Of a stretch of DNA of 64,000 nucleotides, positions 54,568-64,000 are shown one piece after another. The translations under genes were made by a program, and so were the position numbers. Below the pieces are notes generated by a model, which searched no databases, was not told the origin of the DNA, and saw only the letters and a program-made list of their open reading frames with translations. Position 1 is the first letter of the stretch, and each line of letters begins with the position of its first letter. This DNA comes from Sepiola atlantica (Eukaryota > Mollusca > Cephalopoda > Sepiida > Sepiolidae), in assembly GCA_963556195.1 (NCBI GenBank), contig OY744532.1:104943083-105007082 (forward strand). The letters are read 5' to 3'.

Positions 54568-56429
54568 TGCAAAGGAAAAACTACTACAGCGATCTTCATA
54601 AAATTATGAATATACATAGTAGGCATAAAAGGGAGTTTAAAATCGTGGAATCTGCATTCGTACAGACACCTCTAAAAAATAAAGAGGACGTTTTACTTCA
54701 TGATTTATTTTTTAAGATTAAACACTATGAGTAAAAAATGGCAATAGGACGTCCAGGTATGAAGAGCAGGCTACACAGTGGTCATCATATAGCATCATTT
54801 GTAAAAACGAAAAAATACGGTTTCATGATTCATAAACATTTATTGTTCTTCTGCTTAGAGTAAACATCGCGTGAACCATGGTATTTATTGCCATTCAACT
54901 CTCCGCGAAAATATACAGAAGCACTACTCTCTTTACGTGACGTCAAAATAACGCGAGGAAACAAATCTCGTGCCCTCCTTCTACATACAATACTCATTCA
55001 TTGACGTGTGTTTATTAGTGTATGGTTAAAAAGAGAGAAATGTAAACCTTTATGAAAGATGAGTAGTAAGAAAGAAAATAGCTTAAAGAAAGGAACGAAC
55101 CAACGAAGAGTGAACGAATGAACAAAAATATAGAAAGACATAAAAAATGGAAAAACAATTAAAGAAAGTGGAAACTGGAAGAAAGTGAATAAATGAAGAA
55201 CTTATTAAAAATAATTAATCAAAGTGCTTAAATACAAATCAGTAGGCGCGAACAGAGAAGTAGAAAAAAAGAGGAAAACAGGAAGCGTGGGAATAACAAA
55301 AATGAATGGAAGAAACACTGAAAGAGCGGGAATTTAATAGAAAGAAAGAACAAATAAAACGAAGTATAGAAACTGTATGGACAAATCAAAGAAACAGAGG
55401 GGAAACCGTTAAATGTGAACATAAATGATAAAAAAGCCGGAAAAAATAAGACAACAAGGAGGTAGAGTAACAAGTATTCTTTTCTTTCTTTAAGTATGTA
55501 TTTACAGAGAGTATAGAAGTAACGTGTTTTCAGAGGATGGTCATAGCAACATGGAAGAGTCTATGTAGTGACACAAAAAGGTAGACCAACGCAACAGTTA
55601 GCAAAAAAAAAATTGAAGAAAGAAATAAAAAATTGAAACGATGCTCAGAACGAAAGAAATAATACGTGCTTATATGTATTCAAATATTGCCCATTTCATT
55701 CATCATTTTAAATCCGTTCATGATATTCTTCATAATTCAACTACATTAGTCATAATCCTCGAATGGATTTTGGCCTTGATAAGTGGTGACTAAGTGTAAG
55801 AAACATGGAATCAATATAGAAACGAATCGAGCGAGGCAAGGAAGAGGCGAAAGAACAATTTAAGTAAAAAAAGAAAAGTGCTCAACCGTTTTCCCTTTTA
55901 ATTGGCTACTACACCGAGATGTAAGGGAGGGCGCCACACTTTTCTCAGGATTAATTCACTTAAGTATCCTTAAACCTTACCTTATAATGTTAAACGTTTA
56001 GCAATGAGGCATCAAGAGACATTTCTTTAATATTTCGTACGAATCGACCGGGGATTGAACCCTGGGCTCACATAATCTTTTTTTTACTAAGGTGTCACAA
56101 CTTATTAAGGCCTAAAGGCAAGTCGAGGATAAGGATTACGTGAGTATCAGGTGGACGGTGAGACAACACAGTAATGATTGGTAATGATAGTGGAAATTAG
56201 GCAGAATTTGATTATTTAAGAAAGTAGCTCAACAAGAATGTATTTACATTTAACTAAAAGACGACCATGTTGTAGTGAGTTTGGAAGCAGACCTGCGGTA
56301 TTGTGTTCAACAGTCAGAAAGTTCTAGGAAATAAACTTTGCTCATGGAAGTGTTGTTCAGTTTTAGGTAGAGAGATAGAAATGGAAATTATTAACAATGG
56401 TTGTAGCTGGACGACTTTTGCTGTGAATG
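54563..56429. other. Unassigned, purine-rich from about 55030
   Basis: Plus strand rich in A and G (GAAAGA, GAACGAA). It encodes Lys/Arg/Glu artefacts on plus and Phe/Ser/Leu on minus. No gene recognised. Confidence 0.45.
56030..56085 (-). repeat. tRNA-like SINE head
   Basis: Minus strand shows GTGAGCCCAGGGTTCAATCC then CCGGTCGATTCGTA, a clean B box GGGTTCAATCC in tRNA context. The A box is destroyed by an A-run. No SINE body recognised downstream. Confidence 0.45.
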
Positions 56430-56670
56430 TTTTACAGGTGGGGTATCATAGATTGAAGCTCAGTTGAGCACCTGTCATTAAAATAACGATAGAGTAGAGA
56501 AAGACTAGCAACGTCTCTTTTGTGAGTAAGAGATTTTAGAGGGGAAAAAAGAACATAGCCCACTAGATTTAGAAGTCTCGTTTTTACTCTGTCAAGGCAG
56601 GAAAAGTTACTTTGAACAGCAAGGGGCATCACCTACTAGATTTCGAAGTTGCTTTTGTACTCTGTCAAGT
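56430..56670 (-). pseudogene. LINE RT thumb fragment with local duplication
   Basis: Minus strand: LDRVKTRLLNLVG, SLTHKRDVASLSLLYRYFNDR, CSTELQSMIP. It is the same family as 26928-27570. The segment encoding LDRV...NLVG is duplicated about 85 bp upstream, out of frame. Confidence 0.75.
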
Positions 56671-56937
56671 AATAACAGTTAAAGAAAGATCAAAAACGGT
56701 ACGAACGATAGGATTGAAGGACAAAAGAAGAAACAAAACGGAAGAAATTTTTTGAAAAGAAAAAAGAAAAGGAAGGGAGGAACGGAGGGGAAAAGAAGAA
56801 AGTAAACTGAATAAAGCAGAACCAAATACAAAAGAAAAAAGTACAAAAAAAAGAAAATGCAAAGATGCAAGAATGAAGGAAGACTTTAAGAATTAAAGAA
56901 ATAAGTAAAACGAAAGAATGAAATAACGAAATGATAT
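56671..56937. other. Polypurine DNA
   Basis: GA-rich; ORFs on the minus strand are Phe/Ser/Leu artefacts. Confidence 0.7.
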
Positions 56938-57525
56938 TACATAGATATAAGGGTAGAGGACAAGACAGAAATGGTAACGACGAAAGAATATAATATCACA
57001 TAGAAAGAATATGATATTACATAGAAAGAATATGATATTACATAGAAAGAATATGATATCACATAGAAAGAATATATTACATAGAAAGAATATGATATTA
57101 CATAGAAAGAATATGATATTACATAGAAAGAATATATTACATAGAAAGAATATGATATCACATAGAAAGAATATGATATTACATAGAAAGAATATGATAT
57201 TACATAGAAAGAATATGATATTACATAGAAAGAATATGATATTACATAGAAAGAATATGATATCACATAGAAAGAATATGATATCACATAGAAAGAATAT
57301 ATCACATAGAAAGAATATGATATTACATAGAAAGAATATGATATTACATAGAAATAATATGATATCACATAGAAAGAATATGATATTACATAGAAAGAAT
57401 ATGATATTACATAGAAAGAATATTATATCACATAGAAAGAATATGATATCACATAGAAAGAATATGATATTACATAGATATAAGAGTAGAAGGCAAGACA
57501 GAAATGGTAACGACGAAAGAATGGC
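56938..57525. repeat. 21-bp minisatellite flanked by a duplicated 55-bp segment
   Basis: About 24 units of CATAGAAAGAATATGATATTA, with a few 18-bp variants, span 56998-57480. Units are multiples of three, so both strands stay open and give a 249-codon plus ORF and a 265-codon minus ORF. The array is bracketed by the same segment (ACATAGATATAAG, ACAGAAATGGTAACGACG) at 56938-56995 and 57471-57525, about 533 bp apart. Confidence 0.95.
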
Positions 57526-58399
57526 AGAACAAAAAAACAACAAAAAAGACAGAAATGTTAGAAAAGAGAAAGGACAAAATAGAAGAGAAGGGGATAAATA
57601 CGACAGACACGAATACGGAAGAGTAGAAGAAACAAAGAACAAAAGAGAAAAACACAAAAAAGAAACAGTAAAAGCAGAAATGAAGACCAAAAAAAAGAAA
57701 AATAAAGAACAATTGAAAGTTATAAAACCGAAAAGAAACCATACGTTTCGTGTTTGTTAAAAAAAAAAGCGGGTGTACAATTTAACGACTTCATGAAATG
57801 AAGAAACTTCCAAGAACTGTAACATATAGGGAGTTGGACAGTACGTAATTAATCTTAGGAGAAATGAAACGAATCACAAAATCACCAATAGTAATTCTAC
57901 GCTTGATTGATGAATTTTCATTCATAAATATTCATCTTGTCGATCGGTTGTCTTCGTCTTGTAGGACTTTTGTCATGGTGGCTCGATTTCCAATGCTATT
58001 TACATACGATAACCACACTGATAAATAGAAACACTTTCAGTTATGGATGCCTCGACGTCATAATATTTTATTCGGATCATAAATATGAGCACAACGTGAC
58101 TGGCGGCTTTAATTGAATCTAAACGTTGCAAATATTAGCGCTACAACCGTTCATGTCTGAAATAAGTCAATCGTTACAAATTGTTTCACCATTGGCCATT
58201 GGCGAGATTTTTGCTTTCAATCTACTATAATACTTTACTTGAATTAATCAACGTTTGTTTCTCGAAGGCTTTTTTCTTATATATTTAAATTCTCATAAAG
58301 TGCATGCTACAATATTCCTCATTTAAGGGAATTGAGTTAAGTTTTAAATAAAATGTATTTTTAATTGTTCTATTGACCAATTACTTATTAATAATCATC
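57526..58399. other. Unassigned, purine-rich to about 57770
   Basis: 57526-57770 is A/G-rich; the rest is AT-rich with no recognised feature. Confidence 0.45.
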
Positions 58400-60420
58400 A
58401 AGATATCAGAAATAAAGTGGAACAAAGATTCACAACGTTCCATAAAAAGGCGACAATAATTCTAAACCTTTCATAAATAAAATGGAACAATAATTTTCAA
58501 TGTTCCATGAATAAAAAAGAGACAAAAATTCATAACGTTTAATAAATAAAAGGAGACAATAATTGTTAACGTTTCATAAATAATAGGAGACAAAAAATCA
58601 CAACGTTCCATCAATAAAAGCCAACAATAATTCACAACGTTGCATACATAAGAGAAGAAAATTCACAACGTTCCATGAATAAAAAGAGAAAAAATATCAC
58701 AACGTTGCATAAATAAAAGGAGACAGTAATTCTCAACGTTCCATAAATAAAAAACGACAACAAAACACAACATGCTATGAATAAAGAGAGAAAAATTATC
58801 AACGTTGCATAAATAAAAATAGAAAAAAATCACAACGTTCCATAAATAAAATGAGACAGTAATTCTCAATGTTTCCTAAATGAAAAGAGACAAAAATTCA
58901 CAACGTTCCATAAATAAAAAGAGAAAAAAATCACAACGTTCCATAAATAAAATGAGATAATAATTCTCAATGTTTCATGAATGGAAAAAGACAAAAATTA
59001 ACAACGTTACATAAATAAAAGGATACATACATTCACAAAGTTCCATAAATCCATAAATAAAAGAAGACAAAAATTCACAACGTTGCATAAATAAAAAGAG
59101 AGAAAAATCACAACGTTCCATAAATAAAATGAGATAATAATTCTCAATGTTTCATGAATGGAAAAAGACAAAAATTAACAACGTTACATAAATAAAAGGA
59201 TACATACATTCACAAAGTTCCATAAATCCATAAATAAAAAGAAGACAAAAATTCACAACGTTGCATAAATAAAAGGAGAAAAAATCACAACGTTCCATAA
59301 ATAAAATGAGACAGTAATTCTCAATGTTTCATAGATAAAAAGAGACAAAAATTCACAACGTTGCATAAATAAAAGGAGACAAAAATTCACAACGTTCTGT
59401 AAATAAAAGGAGACAAAAATTCACGACGTTCCATAAATAAACGGAGACAATAATTCTCAACGTTTCATAAATAAAATGGGAAAATAATTCTCAGTTTCTG
59501 ACAAATAAAATGAGCAAATCAGTCTAAATGCTTCAGAAATAAAAGCGGATAATGGTTCTCAATGTATCAGAAATAAAATAATGGAATATTTGTTAACGAT
59601 TCAAAAATTAAATGAGACAATAATTCTGAAATTTTCAAAAGTATGAGAAATAATTTTAACGATTAAAAAATATAATGAGAAATAATTTTAAACGATTAAA
59701 AAGTATAATGAGAAATAATTTTAACGATTAAAAATATAATGCAGAATAATTTTAACGATTAAAAAATATAATGAGAAATAATTTTAACGATTAAATATAT
59801 AATGAGAAATAATTTTAACGATTAAAAAATATAATGAGAAATAATTTTAACGATTAAAAATATAATGAGAAATAATTCTCAGTTTTTTTTTTAAATAAAA
59901 TAAGACAATAATTCTAAATATTTCAGAAATAAAATGAGACAATGATTTAAGAAATAATTCTCAATGGTTAAAATATGAAATAATTATCAGAAATTAAATA
60001 TTAAAATTATTCTCTATTCTTCGGAAATTAAATGACATAAAATAGGAAATCATTTTCAATGTTACAGAATAAAATAGGATGATAATTTGCAATTTTGTAG
60101 AATGCAAGAGGACAATAATTCTATTTGTTTAAATAATAAAATAGAATAATTTCCCATGTTTGAGAAATAACATTACATGAAATGGGGCAATAATTATCAA
60201 TGTTACAGAATAATATGGAACCATTTTAGATGGAAATATGATAATAATTCTCAATTTTAGATTTAAATAAGACAATTATTGTGTTTTAGGTAGCAACACG
60301 ACGAAAATTCGCAATGTTATAGAATATAATAAGATAATTATTCTAAAAGTTATAGATAAAAATGAGAGAATAACTTTTAATTTTATAGAATGGAAAATAT
60401 TATGTTAATAACATGTAATA
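58400..60420. repeat. 35-bp AT-rich minisatellite decaying to a 32-bp type
   Basis: 58400-59520 repeats GAGACAAAAATTCACAACGT then TCCATAAATAAAAG with a period near 35 bp. A five-unit, 177-bp block around 58930-59060 is duplicated at 59105-59235. 59640-59880 repeats TAATGAGAAATAATTTTAACG with ATTAAAAAATA, near 32 bp. Units become unrecognisable by 60420. Confidence 0.9.
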
Positions 60421-60984
60421 TGTGACGTGCTTTCGGTTACAGACACACAGCAACTTGGCATTATTTATTATACGATGTGAAAATGGCGGACAATAGTTAA
60501 TGTTTTAGTAACTATTCTATTATATTTACTGAGACTTGTTTTTTTCTTTTTTTGTTGGTCATCGAAATGGCAATTAGTATTTGCAGCGTGAAAAGAAATG
60601 ATGAATTTACAAAAGACTTACGCTAAAAATGTAAAAGAACCAAAAACATAATGACTTCGAAGAAACGACGAATTTCCTTTTTAAGTAGAATAAATGAATC
60701 CTTTTGTTGGTTTAAATTATACTCTTTCATCAAAACGTACATCGACAGACGAAACAAAAGAGAAAGTGGCTTCGTTTCACCCCTGCATTAAAAACGAAAA
60801 TTCAATTTACGCAGTAATTAAGAAAATAGTTTTTTGGGGTCTAAAGAAAATGGCTTACTACGAGTCGAATCAATCTTTTGCAAGTACGTCTATTTTAACC
60901 ATCCTGTCCAGCCAAAAAAGAAAAATATCGTCTGTCTGGAAAAGAACACGGATACCCTTTTGAAAATAAGTTGATAGGGTTGTT
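60421..60984. other. Unassigned DNA
   Basis: The 89-codon ORF at 60694-60963 (plus) has no recognised domain. Confidence 0.4.
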
Positions 60985-61515
60985 ATTATTATATAGAGTT
61001 GTTATTATATAGAGTTGTTATTATTATATAGAGTTGTTATTATTATATAGGTGTTATTATTATATAAAATAGTTATCATTAATTATGGTTGTTATTATTA
61101 TATATAGTTGTTATTATTATATAGAGGGTTGTTATTAAATAACTGTTATGATTATATAGAGTTGTTATTATTATATAGATTTGTAATTATTATATAGTTA
61201 TTATCATATAGGGTTGTTATTCTATAGAGTTGCTATTATTATATAGAGTTGGTGTTGTTATATAGAGTTGTTATTATATAGAGTTATTATTATATAGTTG
61301 TTATTATTATATAGGGTGTTATTATTATATAGAGTTGTTGTTATTATAGAGCTGTTATTATTATATAGGGTAGTTATTATTATATTAGGTTCTTATTATT
61401 ATATAGATTTGTTGTTATCATATAGTTGTTATTGTTATATAGGGTTATTATAAATTATAGTTGTTATTGCTATATAGATTTGTTATTATTATATAGAGTT
61501 GTTGTTATTATATAG
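60985..61515. repeat. About 20-bp minisatellite (ATATAGAGTTGTTATTATT)n
   Basis: Irregular array of ATTATTATATAGAGTTGTT-type units with many 1-6 bp changes. Confidence 0.9.
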
Positions 61516-62463
61516 TGTTAGATATTTTCTATAGTAAGGCAATCATGATTTTCTGTTTTTATAGTAAGGCCAGATTTACGTAATCACCAATGATCCAGCA
61601 TTGCTTAGGTACAGTGACAAGGAGAAATCCAAGCCGAACCATAAATACTAGGATATGCAGAGAAGGACTGGTACGACTTCGGAATTATCCTAGAACAGTT
61701 GCTCCAACAACACTGATGAGTCTAGGATAGTTAATTATTTCCTCTGTATCTAAGGGACAAAAGATGGATGCACACAATGTCAAGGTGATTGGGAAAAGTA
61801 ACTTTAACAGCATTTCACCCTTTAACGTTCGGTAACTTATCTGTGTTCATTCGAATATACTGAACGGATTAAATAAGCACAAGATAGGTGTCATACTTAA
61901 CAAAATATTCTTACAGGGTGTTTAAAACAAATTTGATATTTATTTATTTGAAAACCATTAAAAAATGTTTGATAGCGGTAAAATGTAATGGATAGCTGTG
62001 TCGATGCACTATGTGTGGTTTTTAGAGCTGCCGACCATAGTCGATTGGAAAGCACTGGAATATTATCTGAAAATGACATGCATCATGATGATTCGCGCCG
62101 GATCTACAGCTCAGTACTTCTTGAATAAATTGAAGGTCGCTGGATATGAGATGGAGAATTGCAGTGGAGATGTGGAAGTAGCGGCTAGTAGGAATAGTAA
62201 TAACACACGTTCTGACTGTGTCCGCACGGGAAGCTGTCGAAAAAGGTGTCGCAAGATCGAGGAGCGACAATGTGGACCTTGCCGAGTGTCGAAATTGCGA
62301 CTATGAACAAAGTGCTGAACGGTGATTTTCGCTAGTCGGGGAATTATCTGGGTTTTTTCACAGTACCAGTTGCACAAAGGAGGAATAAACAGATTGGAAT
62401 AGTCTATTATAAATAAAAGGGGATATCAACAACCTGTAATCAGAGAGGTTAATAGAGAGGGTA

Positions 62464-62466
<3 letters not shown>
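61516..62466. other. Unassigned DNA; possible DNA-transposon end at 61914
   Basis: CAGGGTGTTTAAAAC at 61914-61928 resembles the start of some cut-and-paste transposons, and a 102-codon ORF (61998-62306, plus) follows with a Cys/Arg-rich tail. No partner end or transposase motif was identified. Confidence 0.3.

Positions 62467-62537
<71 letters not shown>
62467..62537. repeat. (TA)n microsatellite
   Basis: Pure TA ending one base before the LINE fragment. Confidence 0.95.
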
Positions 62538-62539
<2 letters not shown>

Positions 62540-62911
62540 GCACTTTATAATGCAGCAATAGAAAAGCTAAAAGTGGCACAATACAAAATGGAACGCATTG
62601 TGCTCGGCATCAGTTTACACGATAGAAAAAGAAACACCTGGATCAGACAGCAAACTGGAGTAAACGACATCATCGCTGCCATAGGAATGGCAAAACATAG
62701 ATGGGAAGGTCACCTTTCAAGATGTACAGACAACATGTGGACATATCGAGCGACAGAATGGACCCCGAGGCAATGGAAAAGACCTAGAGGAAGGCAAAAA
62801 CTCCGGTGGAGAGACGACCTCGATAGTCAACTAGGTCCTATTTGGCCACGCCTAGCCAGGGATAAAATAAAGTTGAAAGAAACCAAGCAGGGGTTCCTCT
62901 GCCAGGAGTGA
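62538..62911 (+). pseudogene. RTE-type LINE ORF2 C-terminal fragment
   Basis: The frame reads ALYNAAIEKLKVAQYKMERI, LGISLHDRKRN, IRQQTGVNDI, AKHRWEGHLSR, TEWTPRQWKRPRGR and RWRDDL, ending near GFLCQE. This is the typical RTE/BovB-type C-terminus (ERrmLGIslrDrxrN...RGRPxxRWxDDL). It is open for about 124 codons but lacks the RT catalytic part. It ends in a (TA)n tract, as RTE elements often end in short tandem repeats. Confidence 0.85.
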
Positions 62912-62927
62912 AATTAAAAAGACCCTG

Positions 62928-63422
<495 letters not shown>

Positions 63423-63455
63423 CTGAAGACGACTAGGAAAGTCGAAAGCGCTCGA
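63423..63455 (+). ncRNA. Hammerhead-like core upstream of an ORF
   Basis: CTGAAGA (63423-63429), C, stem II GACT/AGTC (63431-63434, 63440-63443), GAAA (63444-63447), GCGCTCG. The extra C at 63430 disrupts the canonical closing pair. It lies seven bases before the ATG of the next entry. Confidence 0.35.
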
Positions 63456-63461
63456 AAAAAA

Positions 63462-63598
63462 ATGGCCGAATTAAGAACAATTGGAGAAATACTCTACGGA
63501 TTGCCACCCGAAACGAGAAGGATAGCTCGACGGTTTGAGAACCTCACGAAAAAGATTTACAAACGAGAAAGTTCCGTGACGTTCATCAACGCTTGCTT

Positions 63599-63600
<2 letters not shown>
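63462..63600 (+). CDS. Possible Penelope-like element ORF N-terminus, truncated by (TA)n
   Basis: MAELRTIGEILYGLPPETRR is followed by IARRFENLTKKIYKRESSVTF and INACLD, then the frame runs into (TA)n. The basic amphipathic helix ending in F-x-x-x-C resembles the helix at the N-terminus of Penelope-like element proteins. Together with the hammerhead-like motif directly upstream, this would be the 5' end of such an element. It could also be an unrelated ORF. Confidence 0.35.

Positions 63601-63674
<74 letters not shown>
63601..63674. repeat. (TA)n microsatellite
   Basis: Pure TA. 63675-64000 is unassigned. Confidence 0.95.
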
Positions 63675-63679
<5 letters not shown>

Positions 63680-64000
63680 TTAATAATATTGGCATAGTAA
63701 CCGTAATTGCTGAGAACTTGGAGACTTTTTTTACCAAAACAAATAAATGTTAAAACACAGGGATCAAGAATCTGTTTCTTCAGATTAAAAATAGAGATCT
63801 TTATTTTCTATTTACTCAAGCAACATGGTTAAAATAAAAGAAATTAATGAATGGAGGAGGAGGACGATGTGTTATATCTACGGAGACATCTTTCAAGCGA
63901 CTTTTTTTAGGTAATCATCGACTAAATGATGGGAGGGAATACGAATGGAACTGTGGTCAATAAAACCATGAAAAGGATTCGGCGAATGAGGGTAAAAAAG

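Noticed and set aside
56893..57760. 265-codon (minus) and 249-codon (plus) ORFs
   Set aside because: Both are translations of the same 21-bp repeat in flanking purine-rich DNA; no domain, and both strands are equally open.

Overview
The window looks like intergenic DNA from an animal nuclear genome, most likely a mollusc and probably a cephalopod. It is AT-rich and holds dozens of long (TA)n tracts, several unrelated non-LTR retrotransposon relics, Penelope-like retroelement pieces, tRNA-headed SINEs, vertebrate/mollusc-type CCCTAA telomere-like tracts and two multi-kilobase satellite arrays. The taxon is inferred from repeat style only. I see no bacterial-type gene and no convincing host gene with exons. 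The best host-like reading frame is a 75-codon ORF at 46478-46702 (minus), held at low confidence.

Layout: 1-4660 holds a U2-snRNA-headed element, a SINE body, a 161-bp repeat family, a Penelope GIY-YIG remnant and a decayed reverse transcriptase with an internal 113-bp triplication. 4661-11950 is mostly unassigned AT-rich DNA with palindromes, MITE-like inverted repeats and broken LINE tails. 11955-19826 is a 125-bp satellite (about 63 copies) with higher-order structure. 19827-26927 is a mosaic of (TA)n, palindromes, a telomeric tract, a second U2-like element and a SINE. 26928-29988 holds a broken LINE tail and one well-preserved 5'-truncated LINE with an intact reverse transcriptase and a 22-nt poly(A). 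30000-37025 is a 37-bp satellite (about 172 units in the core) whose edges decay. 37025-50300 is a second mosaic of SINEs, LINE tails and palindromes. 51000-57800 is dominated by strand-asymmetric polypyrimidine and then polypurine DNA with minisatellites. 58400-61515 holds two further minisatellites. The end contains an RTE-type LINE tail and a possible Penelope 5' end.

Main result: hammerhead-ribozyme-like motifs (CTGANGA, hairpin, GAAA) recur in several unrelated repeat families. The best case is a tRNA-headed SINE with (TA)n tail at three loci (26260-26305, 48780-48824, 53299-53343, all minus). There the stem I arms pair at all three loci and covary, and stem III covaries between two of them. 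Weaker versions lie in long palindromes (20907-21059, 42152-42440, 48041-48196, 48239-48438) and next to an ORF resembling a Penelope N-terminus (63423-63600). Hammerheads are known from Penelope-like elements, retrozymes and schistosome SINEs. My inference is that several SINE and foldback families here share a Penelope/retrozyme-type ribozyme module. Most copies are decayed.

Nothing here forms an operon or pathway. The elements are related by mobility: autonomous LINE and Penelope remnants are plausible sources of the machinery that spread the short non-autonomous repeats.
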